A stretch of DNA of 64,000 nucleotides from Nitrospirales bacterium (GTDB lineage: Bacteria > Nitrospirota > Nitrospiria > Nitrospirales > UBA8639): assembly GCA_031315915.1 (NCBI GenBank), contig JALDRK010000005.1:62001-126000 (forward strand), written 5' to 3'. Position 1 is the stretch's first letter; each line of letters begins with the position of its first letter. The notes beneath the pieces were generated by a model. The model had not been told where the DNA came from. It was given only the letters and a program-made list of their open reading frames with translations, and ran no database searches. Below, piece after piece: positions 8,491-18,066 of this stretch. The translations under genes and the position numbers were made by a program.

Positions 8491-10253
8491 CCGTGCAGAA
8501 TCCCATCCTGTATTTTGTGGTGGTCTTTTGGGGATCGCAATACCGGCAATGGTTTCTCGATCTTTTGCTCCCCTCATTGTTGTCACCGAATAATCTTCCT
8601 GCTCTTCCCAAGTCCCCACGACATCGATTGCTGATTGTGACGATTGACGAAGATTGGAAACAGATTCAACAGCATCCGGCTTTCCTGAAGTGTCGGGAAC
8701 TGATTGATCCGGTACATCTGAGCATGCGCCCTCCTCCTGCACATGCCAATAAATATTTGGTCATGTCCCGTGGGCATCAAAAGGCCACAAGACACACATT
8801 TCAGGATCGGGCCTGTGGCGTCTTCCTCACTCCAGACCTGGTGTTATCTGATGGATCGGTGGATGCGTTGTATCGACTGGCCCTGGAGGGAAAACGTGTG
8901 GTGCTCTGCGCCGCTATGCGGTTTGCCCAGGAACCCTGTTTGGCCGAAATTCAGGCTCTTCGAGAGCGGTCTACGGACCAGGCTTTGGTCTTACCGGCAC
9001 AGGTCCTGGCGGATATGGCGATCCGGCATATGCACATGGAGACCCTACGCTACGATTACGACATGCCTTTTTTTGCGGATCGTCCGATCAGCTTTTTTTT
9101 CCGAACCCCGGATCAACACGCCATTCTGGTCCATAGTTTTAGTTGGGCGCCTCTTCTGGTTAATTATGGTGCCTTGACGGAGCATAACGAGAAGACTCTT
9201 CAGAGTTGGACCATGGACGGGGATTACATTTATCAAAATTTTGGAGATTCAACGCAAATTTATGTCGTGCAGGATTCCGATGAGATTCTCTTAGTCAGTT
9301 TTACTCCACAGGACGATTTTCTGGGTTATCTGAGTCATAATCTTTTTTTACCCCGGTGGTATCTGTCATGGCCGATTGTGAAAGATTATTGGAAAACTCA
9401 TGCGATCCGTCGGGTAAAGAATTCCCATGATATGGATCCTCTTAAGCGAAGTATTCTATCACGGGGAGTGCGGATTCATGCCCAGGAACATTCCGCCACT
9501 TGCTGGAGTGACGTTGAATCGCGGGCAAACAGGGTTTTGGACAGAGTTGAGTCCTCTCCATCCCTCATAGAAAAATGTTGCGTGGGATTGGTGAAGGTCG
9601 TGGAAGCGGTATTTTCCCGCCCCCTTTCTTATTTTCAGCAGGTGAGTGACGTGATTGGGGTTGCCAAAGTGCGAAATCTCGAGTTTACCAACCAGGCTGG
9701 AGTGGGATCCTATCGACTGGTATTGTTGGGTCACGGGGTCTCGAAAGGAAAATGGTATTGGGAAATCTCCTCTCCCAATCTTTCCGCGCAGCGTGGGCAT
9801 CTGCGTGAAACGGCCAGTATGGGAGTCGTCGGGGAGCGGCATTCCCTGGTCCGGGAGTTGGGAACTCAATCCTCAGGATGGGGATGGCGGGGAGACGGAA
9901 GCAAAATACACGACGGAAAACGGATGCCTTATGGGAGTGGGTCTGACAAGGCTATTGAAGTCATCATGGTGGCGCTGGATATGGATGCAGGTGCCATCTG
10001 GTTTGGACGGAATGGAGAATGGTTTGAAGGCGGCGATCCTGCAGATGCAAAATATCCTGCCTTTCGAAACTTGGATAACCCTGTATTTCCTGCTGTATCG
10101 TCACGGCATGGAGGGCAGGGCACGGCCAGCATGCGTGGCGCGATGACTCCAGACCAATGGAAATATCCTCCACCTGCCGGGTTTCAGTCTCTGATCAACG
10201 CATTTCATTCTGCAGGGCCTCTACCGATCGGTCCTGCCGGTGAACCGACTTAG
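8487..10253 (+). CDS. Paralog C: GT-like core fused to a C-terminal SPRY/B30.2 domain
   Basis: Residues 1 to about 330 carry the family motifs (ILYFVVVFWGSQYR, SLLSPNNLP, MSRGHQK, PDLVLSDGSV, HSFSWAPLLVNYG, TMDGDYI, DSDEI, MDPLKR). From about residue 392 the sequence changes to a SPRY domain: GKWYWEI at 421-427, a GVV strand, GWGWRGDG, then a strand ending in WFGRNGEWFEG and NPVFPAVS. SPRY domains are beta-sandwich binding modules best known from eukaryotic proteins. The start ATG 8487 overlaps the previous stop (ATGA); ATG 8481 is also possible. Inference: the SPRY module could bind the growing glycan or a protein partner. Confidence 0.75.
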   Translation: MTVQNPILYFVVVFWGSQYRQWFLDLLLPSLLSPNNLPALPKSPRHRLLIVTIDEDWKQIQQHPAFLKCRELIDPVHLSMRPPPAHANKYLVMSRGHQKATRHTFQDRACGVFLTPDLVLSDGSVDALYRLALEGKRVVLCAAMRFAQEPCLAEIQALRERSTDQALVLPAQVLADMAIRHMHMETLRYDYDMPFFADRPISFFFRTPDQHAILVHSFSWAPLLVNYGALTEHNEKTLQSWTMDGDYIYQNFGDSTQIYVVQDSDEILLVSFTPQDDFLGYLSHNLFLPRWYLSWPIVKDYWKTHAIRRVKNSHDMDPLKRSILSRGVRIHAQEHSATCWSDVESRANRVLDRVESSPSLIEKCCVGLVKVVEAVFSRPLSYFQQVSDVIGVAKVRNLEFTNQAGVGSYRLVLLGHGVSKGKWYWEISSPNLSAQRGHLRETASMGVVGERHSLVRELGTQSSGWGWRGDGSKIHDGKRMPYGSGSDKAIEVIMVALDMDAGAIWFGRNGEWFEGGDPADAKYPAFRNLDNPVFPAVSSRHGGQGTASMRGAMTPDQWKYPPPAGFQSLINAFHSAGPLPIGPAGEPT

Positions 10254-10261
10254 GGAGAGGT

Positions 10262-11461
10262 ATGGCACATCCCTGGTATTTAGGAGTGGTGTTCTGGGGA
10301 ACCGAATTCAGGAACGATTTTCTGGATTTTTGTCTGAGCTCCCTCTTGGCTCCAGGGAACATTCCGGCTATCACCGAAAAAGCCGACTGCCGGTTTCTAT
10401 TCTGCACCACCAGGGCCGATTGGGAGGCAATGCAGAATCAGCCTTCCTTTCACCTGCTCGGACAACATCTTCAGCCGGTTTGGCTGGAGTTGTCGCCTGT
10501 AGATCCGCAGGAAACCAAGATGCAGATGATGTCCCGCGGTCATCGGATGATTGCCGATGTCATGTATCGACGGAAGGTGTGGGGGACCTATGTGTATCCC
10601 GATACCGTGTTTGCAGACGGAGTTCTGTCCAGGCTCCAGGAACTCGGGCTGCAAGGGAAAAAGATTGTCCTGGCGCATTGTCCGAGGTTTGCCAATCAAG
10701 GGTTTCTTCACGCGTTGCGGACTGCCGGGTTGATCCAATCCGGTTTGCCTCTCTCGCTATCGGGTGGCCGATTGATGACCATGGCGATGCCTCATATGCA
10801 TTCCGAAACCCGCAGTTATCAGTGGGATGCTCCGTATTTTCGCGCGGAATTTCCTGCCCTGATCTGGTGGCCCGTATCCGGAGGAGGATTATTATGCCAT
10901 ACCACGGCATGGGCGCCCCTGTTGATCGACTATGGGAGGATTGAACGGCATGATACCTGGACGTTGGAAAATTGGACGATTGACGGAGACTACGTGTTCC
11001 GGAACATTCACTCCCTGGATGAGGTGCATGCAGAGACCGATCCGGATGCCATGACCTTGATCAGTTTCACGGATGAGACCAGACACTCATACCTTCCTTT
11101 GCTCCCACGCCCCGTTGTTCGTCTTCCCGGTCTGGGAACCTGGTATCGAAAACTGTGTCTCAGAAATCTTCTGCATTCTGCGGAGATTGATCCTTTGAAA
11201 CGCAAACTCTTCCTGGTGCCGATTTATGTTCCTGGGGAAGCTCCATCGTCCAATTTGGAAAAAATCAGGACCGAATCCAGTCAAATTTTGAATGAAAGCT
11301 CACGCCCTCTCAGCTCGATGGAATCCAGGATCATGTATTGGTTGAGAGTGGTGAATGAAGGGATCTTCCTTCATGCAGGATTTTGGATTGCCAACCGTCC
11401 TCAATTATTACGAATGATGCCTGAGCCGGTTAGAGAGAAGATCACCGGAAAAAATACATGA
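10262..11461 (+). CDS. Paralog D of the four-member unknown family (shortest)
   Basis: At 399 residues this is close to the bare family core: WYLGVVFWGTEFR, SLLAPGNIP, MSRGHR, YPDTVFADGV, TTAWAPLLIDYG, NWTIDGDYV and a DPLKR-like segment. The TDSDE found in A, B and C is TDPDA here, so if that motif binds a metal this copy may have lost or changed activity. The start ATG 10262 follows AGGGAGAGG, eight bases after paralog C ends. Like the others it has no signal peptide or clear membrane segment, which fits action on the cytoplasmic side before export. Confidence 0.65.
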   Translation: MAHPWYLGVVFWGTEFRNDFLDFCLSSLLAPGNIPAITEKADCRFLFCTTRADWEAMQNQPSFHLLGQHLQPVWLELSPVDPQETKMQMMSRGHRMIADVMYRRKVWGTYVYPDTVFADGVLSRLQELGLQGKKIVLAHCPRFANQGFLHALRTAGLIQSGLPLSLSGGRLMTMAMPHMHSETRSYQWDAPYFRAEFPALIWWPVSGGGLLCHTTAWAPLLIDYGRIERHDTWTLENWTIDGDYVFRNIHSLDEVHAETDPDAMTLISFTDETRHSYLPLLPRPVVRLPGLGTWYRKLCLRNLLHSAEIDPLKRKLFLVPIYVPGEAPSSNLEKIRTESSQILNESSRPLSSMESRIMYWLRVVNEGIFLHAGFWIANRPQLLRMMPEPVREKITGKNT

Positions 11462-11509
11462 CCGGGATGGTGAAAAGTCAACGGTTGTATCGAGGACTAG
11501 TTGTTTGCC

Positions 11510-13429
11510 ATGTGTGGAATTGCCGGACGCTATAACTATCTGTCACATGCACCAGTCCAGCCGGAACTTCTACGGGGCATGTGTGAATTGTTGGCCCATC
11601 GTGGGCCGGACGGGGAGGGGGTCTATCATCAAAAAGATGTGGGTTTCGGTCATCGCCGGTTGGCTGTGCTTGATTTGACGGAAGCAGCCCATCAACCAAT
11701 GGTCCGTGGAAACGGAGCATTGGTCATCACCTACAACGGGGAAATATACAATTTCAAAGAGCTTAGGAAAACGCTTGAAGGGTTCGGTCATCAATTCCGT
11801 TCGCAAAGCGATACCGAGGTAGTGTTGGCCGCTTACGAACAGTACGGAGTGGACTGTCTACGACACTTGCAGGGAATGTTTGCGTTTGCCATTTGGGATG
11901 CCGGACAACGAACTCTCTTCCTGGTAAGGGATCGTGCCGGGAAAAAGCCGTTATATTACCGCGTCGATCGGGATGGAATCGCCTTTGCTTCAGAACCCAA
12001 GGCCTTTTTAGCCGAACCCGCCTATCATCCGCTGGTTGATTTGGGTGCCATTGCCCACTATCTGACCTATCAGTATGTTCCAGCCGCCGAGTCGGCCTTT
12101 CATGGGGTACATAAGCTCCTGCCTGCGCAGTATCTCCTAATCAAAAATGGGAAAATCCATGTCGAGCGATACTGGCACCGTCCGTCTGAACCGTCGTTTC
12201 CAGGATCGCTTCAGGAGGCTCAGGAGGAACTCCTAGTCAAACTCAAGGAGGCCATACGGGGCCGGATGATCAGTGACGTGCCCTTGGGAGCCTTTTTAAG
12301 TGGGGGACTGGACTCAAGTGTTATTGTGGGTCTCATGGCTCAACTGAGTGATCGGCCTATCAAAACATTCTCCATCGGATTTGAACATCACGGATATAAC
12401 GAACTTCCCTATGCCAAATTAGTGGCCCGGTATTTTAGCACCGATCATCATGAGTATCTCGTAACCCCCAAAGCTATGGAAATTTTCCCCCGGCTGGCCT
12501 GGTCCTACAATGAACCCTTTGCGGATTCTTCGGCGATACCCACATCTTATCTGGCCCAACTGACCCGGAAACATGTGACCGTGGCCTTGAACGGGGATGG
12601 GGGGGATGAAAATCTGTTGGGATATGACCGGTATCGCGCCATGGTGTTGGGGGATCGGTTTGATCACCTTCCGGGCGCTATCCGAAATGGCGTGAATGCT
12701 CTGGCGGGGTTAATTCCGGAACCAACGACCTTCAAATCGAAACTGAATCGTGTGAGGCGGTTTGTCTCCGGATTAGGGGAACCGGCGATACGGCGATACG
12801 GCCGATGGATCACCCATCTCGATCCGGAGGAAATCGCACGCGTATGTCAGGGGGAACTGCTGGCGTCGTATCTAAAGGACGAAGCATTCTCTCTGTTGGG
12901 TGAGGCTTTTCATCGATCGGCTGCCCCGGATCTGCCCGGCAGGTTTCAGGATGTGGATTTTCAGACCTATTTGCCGGATGATCTGCTGGTCAAGGTAGAT
13001 ATCGCCACCATGGCCTATGGATTGGAGGCCCGCTCGCCGTTCTTGGACCATCACGTCATCGAATTTTGCGCCAGCCTGCCCACAGCCATGAAAATGCGCG
13101 GCAGTCAGAAAAAGTATGTGTTGAAACAGGCCGTCCAATCTCTCTTGCCGCAGGAAATCGTGAATCGCCCGAAGATGGGTTTTGGAGTGCCGATGGATCA
13201 TTGGCTCCGTACCGACCTTCGGGAAATGGCCTACGACCTTCTGTTGTCGGATCGGGCTGTCCAGCGGGGATATTTCCGGAAGCCTGTCGTAGAGGGGTGG
13301 CTTGATGAACATACAAAAGGACGAAGAGATCGGCATGAACGTTTATGGAACCTGCTTATGCTGGAACTCTGGCACCGGGCCTATATCGATGGCGAGAAAA
13401 ATTATCGAACTTTACCGAATTTCATGTAA
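11510..13429 (+). CDS. asnB: Asparagine synthase (glutamine-hydrolysing), AsnB type
   Basis: The protein starts MCGIAG, with Cys2 the glutaminase nucleophile after Met removal, followed by an Ntn amidotransferase domain (HRGPDG, GEIYNF, SDTEV) and an ATP-pyrophosphatase domain with the loop LSGGLDSS. Length, about 639 residues, is normal for the family. ATG 11510 is used rather than TTG 11501 because only the former puts Cys at position 2. AsnB paralogs in surface-glycan loci often amidate sugar carboxyl groups rather than make free asparagine; its position after four glycan-type genes makes that a fair alternative. Confidence 0.9.
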   Translation: MCGIAGRYNYLSHAPVQPELLRGMCELLAHRGPDGEGVYHQKDVGFGHRRLAVLDLTEAAHQPMVRGNGALVITYNGEIYNFKELRKTLEGFGHQFRSQSDTEVVLAAYEQYGVDCLRHLQGMFAFAIWDAGQRTLFLVRDRAGKKPLYYRVDRDGIAFASEPKAFLAEPAYHPLVDLGAIAHYLTYQYVPAAESAFHGVHKLLPAQYLLIKNGKIHVERYWHRPSEPSFPGSLQEAQEELLVKLKEAIRGRMISDVPLGAFLSGGLDSSVIVGLMAQLSDRPIKTFSIGFEHHGYNELPYAKLVARYFSTDHHEYLVTPKAMEIFPRLAWSYNEPFADSSAIPTSYLAQLTRKHVTVALNGDGGDENLLGYDRYRAMVLGDRFDHLPGAIRNGVNALAGLIPEPTTFKSKLNRVRRFVSGLGEPAIRRYGRWITHLDPEEIARVCQGELLASYLKDEAFSLLGEAFHRSAAPDLPGRFQDVDFQTYLPDDLLVKVDIATMAYGLEARSPFLDHHVIEFCASLPTAMKMRGSQKKYVLKQAVQSLLPQEIVNRPKMGFGVPMDHWLRTDLREMAYDLLLSDRAVQRGYFRKPVVEGWLDEHTKGRRDRHERLWNLLMLELWHRAYIDGEKNYRTLPNFM

Positions 13430-13448
13430 GTATGGGGCATTGTCTCAA

Positions 13449-13992
13449 ATGAAAAAATGGCAAATTTTCCCCTCTACAGGTGTTTTTTTCATAGCTATTT
13501 TTTTGATTGGATGTTCCACCAAACTACAAGTGGAGGCCGCAATAAGGAAATATCCAATCCGTTATGGAGCTACTGGACGCGGAAGAGAATATTTTAGTAA
13601 CGAATTCTATGGGATGGACAGTTCTTCACTACGCTGCTCGAGCTGGTCGCGATACGATTGTTAAATTACTGCTCGATAAATAGGCCGCTATCAATGCTAG
13701 AGGTAACGGAGGAGAACCCCCCTTATTTTTGGCCACCTATAATTATCAAACAAAAACCGTTCTGACATTTTTAGACAGGAAAGCTAATTTTACCATTCAG
13801 ACCAGGCCTGACAATAAATTTTGGTTGCCCCCTATTTTGAGTGCGAGTAAAGAGGGGTGTGATCCAGCTATTCTTAAAGATTTAATGAATGCCGGTGCAG
13901 ATGGCATGGAAATCGAACAAAAGTACGGTTGGAACTCATTAATTCTTTCCGCCAACTTTGGGTACCTTCAAGCAGTGGAAGTGCTTCTGTAA
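13449..13992 (+). pseudogene. Broken ankyrin-repeat lipoprotein
   Basis: ATG 13449 begins a lipoprotein signal (basic start, hydrophobic stretch, lipobox LIGC). After about 30 codons a frameshift near 13544 moves coding to another frame, which reads ankyrin-like helices (GWTVLHYAARAGRDTIVKLL, then INARGNGGEPPLFLAT and GWNSLILSANFGYLQAVEVLL). An in-frame TAG at 13681-13683 interrupts the first repeat exactly where ankyrin repeats usually have Gly. Reading ends at TAA 13990. Two independent lesions make this a likely pseudogene. It would have been an outer-membrane-anchored ankyrin protein. Confidence 0.75.
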
Positions 13993-14694
13993 TTCTTTTC
14001 CTCTTCTCCTTATCCAGAAAAAATCAACGCTCTTACGATTGTTCTTGTTTGCACCGCCCCGGTTCTCGCAATTTATTAAATTGTAGGAACAGGATTTCCC
14101 CGCATGGACAGATTGTGTCTATTCGCACATTCGTTGTTCATACATTTCGCACACCTATGTGTGTAAAAACATGGATACAGCATGCGTCGATGCTGTTTGA
14201 GAAGCTAAATGAAAACGGCACTATTTTTGCTTATTGACCTCTTGTACAAAATCCAAGTGTTATTGGTCGTTCAATCTAGCTGGCGATTGAATTGCTTTTT
14301 TTCGATACTTGGAACATCGAATGCCGGAAGCTACGAATATTCGATCTCAAAGCGCAAACTCCTTGTGGGAAAGAGTTCATTAAGTTAGGACGTGACCAAA
14401 AGTGAAATTATTAAACAGGTGTCATAAAATATCTTCTTTTACGTTCTTCTCCAAAATATGAAAGCTCAATTGTGGATCAACCCCTATATCTATAGTTGGG
14501 AAAATGCATCCGAAATTGATCGGTTATCAGCATAGGAATTATTGAAACACGGAATATTAAAATAATCGTTATCAACCAATCATCACTTTTTTTTATTGAT
14601 TTATAGGGTATGCGCATCAGAGAGTTTTCACGTGGGAAATCTCTAGCAAGAATTCCTAAGCAGGGAACGGCTTCTCAGGAAGGGTAGGGAAGAC
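13993..14694. other. AT-rich intergenic region with no clear gene
   Basis: About 700 bases, noticeably richer in A+T than the flanking glycan genes. The longest open frame (13929-14237) overlaps the ankyrin remnant and has no recognisable features. The first part may be further decayed ankyrin sequence, since the ankyrin frame stops in mid-helix, but I could not follow it convincingly. The last bases contain AGGGAAG serving the gene at 14695. Confidence 0.4.
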
Positions 14695-15456
14695 ATGGAC
14701 TTTATTAAAGGGATGATTAAAAAGATCCTTCAACGATTCCGGGCATTGGTGTGGAGGCTCACCAAGCCTGGAGGCTCCTCGCCCTTGTCTTATTATTTGG
14801 ATCAGAAAGCCATTATCCGTGCCCGTAGTGTTTTTATCATCAAGACTCACGATGCGATTAATGTCCGGTGGGCAGGCCATCAATGCTATCAATATCCGAT
14901 GGATGCCTGGCTGATTCAAGAAGTGCTCAGCGATACGAGGCCCGACCTGATCGTGGAAACGGGCACGTATATGGCAGGCAGCACCTATTTCTATGCGTGC
15001 GTGTGCGATCTGCTTGGTCACGGGGAGGTGATCAGCATCGATATCAAACCGCTGGCCACCATCGAACATCCGCGCATTACCTATCTGGAGGGGTCTTCCA
15101 CGGATGAGACTATGGTGCAAAAAGTGAAAAACCGGATTGCGGAACTCGGGGCCAAAAAAGTTCTGGTGATCTTGGACTCGGACCATAAGGCGGCGCACGT
15201 TCAAAAAGAGCTTGAGCTCTATGCTCCGCTGGTCCCTCTCGGAGGATATATTCATGTCCAGGATGGCAATATGGACGAGCTGCCCATGCTGAAGGGGTTA
15301 CGACCTGGGCCCATGGCGGCGGCTATGGGGTTTCTTCGATCTCACCCGGAGTTCATGCGGGACATTGATTTGGAAAAACGGTATCTCATGACCGAGCATC
15401 CCTATGGGTGGCTCAAGCGTGCGGCGTTGTCTCCACAATCTACGGATATCAAGTAA
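14695..15456 (+). CDS. CmcI-like methyltransferase/hydroxylase family protein
   Basis: The 253-residue protein matches the cephalosporin hydroxylase (CmcI)/rhamnosyl O-methyltransferase family: the YQYPMDAW entry, VETGTYMAGST as the SAM-binding loop, ISIDIK after strand 2, and VILDSDH where the metal/catalytic acids lie, then GGYIHVQDGN. Members seen in glycan loci are usually sugar O-methyltransferases. Start ATG 14695 has AGGGAAG upstream. It is separated from the main glycan run by the ankyrin remnant and is the last intact gene of that locus before the Rhs/IS zone. Confidence 0.8.
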   Translation: MDFIKGMIKKILQRFRALVWRLTKPGGSSPLSYYLDQKAIIRARSVFIIKTHDAINVRWAGHQCYQYPMDAWLIQEVLSDTRPDLIVETGTYMAGSTYFYACVCDLLGHGEVISIDIKPLATIEHPRITYLEGSSTDETMVQKVKNRIAELGAKKVLVILDSDHKAAHVQKELELYAPLVPLGGYIHVQDGNMDELPMLKGLRPGPMAAAMGFLRSHPEFMRDIDLEKRYLMTEHPYGWLKRAALSPQSTDIK

Positions 15457-15678
15457 TAAAGGGGAAAAGCCCATAAGTTGCTCTCTCGCCTGAGAAGAGA
15501 ATGGAGTGGTGTAGGAAGCTACCCGCCTTTGCTGAATTTTAAAGTAGAGACATAAGCCTTGGGATATCCCAATCGAGTCCGGGCGATTTTCCTCTCCAAA
15601 AACGACAAAAAATTAGTGAATTGGAACATGGTTGCTAACCTCCGGCAGAAAGCCGAGACGGTTATGCGGCTCTTATAA
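15457..15678. other. Intergenic junction between the glycan locus and the Rhs remnant
   Basis: No gene can be assigned with confidence. A minus-strand frame (15519-15743) would encode a short basic peptide ending in RTRLGYPKAYVSTLKFSKGG; it has no ribosome-binding site and overlaps the Rhs remnant, so it may be a scrap of a mobile or repeated sequence. The Rhs frame becomes open only after the TAA at 15676-15678. Confidence 0.35.
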
Positions 15679-16835
15679 GCAGAATCATACATTCCAGTTC
15701 CTCCCTCTCCTTCCTTTGAAAATCCGGATCTGAGCGTCATCACCCATACCTATAACGGCCCTCAACTCTGGCAGGTGAAGGAAGGTAGCACCGTCTATGG
15801 GGCCTATACAGGCTTCAATGCCTTGGGCCAACCCAGCACCCTCACGCTGGGCAACGGGGCTGCCACCACCTATACGTACGATTCCGCTAACTACCGCCTC
15901 AAGACCTTAAAAACGGTCAAAGGGGCGATAACTCTCCAGGATTTGACCTACACGTTTGATGCCGGCGGCAACGTGACGGCCCTAGCCGATCCTGTGCCTG
16001 GCCACGGCAATCAAACCTTTGTGTACGACGGTTTGGCCCGGCTCACCTCCTCCACTGGGCCCTACGGCACGGTCACCAATACCTACGATCAGATCGGCAA
16101 CATGCTCAGCAATTCTCGTCTATCCCCCAGCACCTATACCTACCCGGCCAGCGGGAGCAGCAGCGTGCGTCCCCATGCCGTGAGTACCGCAGGCGGGAAT
16201 ACCTACACCTACGATGCCAACGGCAACATGAAGGGCGGCGCGGGCCGCACCATCACCTATGACTACGAAAACCGGCCGGTCAGTGTGACCAAGAGTGGTA
16301 CGACTACTACTTTTGTCTACGACGGCGATGGCGGGCGGGTAAAGAAAACCGTCGGCACGACCACGACGACCTATATCGGCAAGCTCTATGTCCGCGAGGG
16401 AACTTCTTGTGCCAAAATGATTTTTGGGGGAGGACAACGAATCGCCATCAAGCAGGTGACTACCGGCTCCACCAGTTATTTCCATCCCGATCATTTGGAT
16501 CGACCAGTGTGCCTGACCAGCAGCAGCGGCGTGAAAGGAACAAGATCCCCGGTCTACTATCCCTATGGGAGAGACTATTTAACGCAACTTTACCGTGGCC
16601 TATAAATATACCGGCAAAGAATTGGATGACAGCACCGGCCTCTACTTCTACGAAGCCCGCTATTACGATGCAGTTCTTGGTCGATTTATTTCAGCCGATA
16701 CCATCGTGCCCGATCCGACCGGATCCGCAGCGTTCAATCCGGTATAGTTATGTCTTTAATAATCCATTGCGGTATACGGATCCCACAGGGCATTGTCCGT
16801 ATTGTGGTCCCGGGGGGTATGATCATTCTCGATAA
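15679..16835 (+). pseudogene. Rhs/YD-repeat core fragment, several frameshifts
   Basis: The region encodes YD repeats (TYTYDSANYRLKTLK, TFVYDGLARL, TYTYDANGNM, YDYENRPVSV) and the conserved Rhs core end (YFHPDHL, PVYYPYG, KELDDSTGLYFYEARYYD, GRFISAD, RYSYVFNNPLRYTDPTGH). It has no start: the frame opens after a stop, so the 5' part of the gene is missing. The core is spread over three frames, with shifts near 16500, 16590 and 16720. Near 16500 two opposite indels cancel (HLDRPVCLTSSS where the 20.8-kb copy has HLGSTSVLTNGS). Intact Rhs proteins are large secreted toxins or filaments; this is debris. Confidence 0.85.
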
Positions 16836-17540
16836 CATTATTGGTCTGGTAATTAATTCTGTTGACGTGCTGCCTGAATACCCTGTTATTGACACTCCCA
16901 TTCTACTGCCATTGCCTCTTCCACAATTCACTTTTCCTAATCACACCCTCCCAAGCTCTTTTAATTCTTTTATTGATCCAACGATATCTGGTGCAATTGG
17001 GGCAGAACTCTTCAAACGGCATCAGGATTATTCTGTTTGTCAGCAGGGCGTATCGCCCTTATTGTGCGCCATTCCGCGGTCCAATATTCCCTGGTGAAGG
17101 AGTATTTCGGCAAGTTTTTATCAACACGAACGTATTGCCGTTGGTCCAATTGCTTTTGATGGAGATTTTCGGCTGCCAGATCCTGAATCCTAATCCGTTG
17201 ATTCACGAGGTATTTCGAGATTAATCTTGAAACAGGAAAAAACTTTATTCAGGTGAACCCTTCTTGTGAAGCAGGTGGTCTGTGTTTTTCTCCTCTTCCC
17301 CTGGGGAAAGGTAATTCCTTAGATATTACTCAACATGACAATACAATCAGCATTCATGCTACATTAACAATCTCAGCGGTGCCCTTTTTCAGCACCTATG
17401 CTCCTAGTTTAATCCCTTCGATTACTTTTAGTCTGACAATTGGTCCTGAAGGACTGGAGTTTTCAAGAGACAGTAGTTTTCCGTCGTTCACGCTTGTTCG
17501 TTTACTAAATGGGCAAACCGAATTGTTGTTTGGTAGCTGA
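16836..17540 (+). pseudogene. Decayed Rhs C-terminal tip
   Basis: After the DPTGH hallmark the C-terminal tip should follow. Coding-like stretches continue but switch frame: one segment through PEYPVIDTPILLPLPLP to about 17095, then HERIAVGPIAFDGDFRLPDPES in another frame, then EINLETGKNFIQVNPSCEAGG onward to the stop at 17538-17540 in a third. Read together they look like one polymorphic tip domain of roughly 230 residues. I do not recognise a toxin family. A small membrane protein follows, in the position where an immunity gene would be. Confidence 0.5.
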
Positions 17541-17682
17541 AAACAACCTCATGTTTGGTTTTGGTTGTCTATCGGTCTTTGTACGTAGGACCAGAGCGAT
17601 TTTACTTTTGGATTTTAATGATTGAAAATGTATAGAAAATTCATGAAACTGTGTTGTAGATTTTGGTATAGAACTTACATGT

Positions 17683-18066
17683 TTGGTCATTTTCTTCCTA
17701 TTATGTTTTGGGAGTGGTACTCTCTATAATTATTTTCAATTTGGAGGTTCAAGTGGAAAATTTTTGGGTAAGCTTGTGATGAGTTTAGGATTTCTTTATA
17801 TTCCCTTTCTCCTTTTTAATTTCACTTGGTATTATTCTTCATTCCCTGTCTCTTTTAATCCTACCCAGACGCTGGTCTTCAACTTCTTGTCGGTTTTCAC
17901 AATTTTACTAGCATTTTTTGTTTGTGGGAGGAATTATTGTAATGCCAGAATGGTTAACTCTGGCGAATATCCCAATCAGCTAACAAATGCTTGGTATTTT
18001 TGGAATAGTTTGTGGAGCTTTAGGATATGGATATTTTGCAGCGGAAGAACTTCGGTCGGGAACTGA
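17683..18066 (+). CDS. Small membrane protein after the Rhs tip (possible immunity protein, doubtful integrity)
   Basis: An open frame of 127 residues with three hydrophobic stretches (VIFFLLCFG, LVMSLGFLYIPFLLF, FLSVFTILLAFFVCG). The assigned start TTG 17683 is weak; the frame is open upstream to 17647 without a good start. The last 20 residues look out of frame (ISSGRTSVG-like ending after LTNAWYFW), so the 3' end may be shifted. It has no recognised domain. Position directly after an Rhs tip is where immunity genes sit, which is the only functional hint. Confidence 0.4.
   Translation: MVIFFLLCFGSGTLYNYFQFGGSSGKFLGKLVMSLGFLYIPFLLFNFTWYYSSFPVSFNPTQTLVFNFLSVFTILLAFFVCGRNYCNARMVNSGEYPNQLTNAWYFWNSLWSFRIWIFCSGRTSVGN

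Noticed and set aside
10240-10944. A long open frame of 234 codons on the + strand.
   Set aside because: It lies wholly across the paralog C/D junction in another frame, has an Arg/Ser/Cys-rich composition and no motif; it is a shadow of paralog D.
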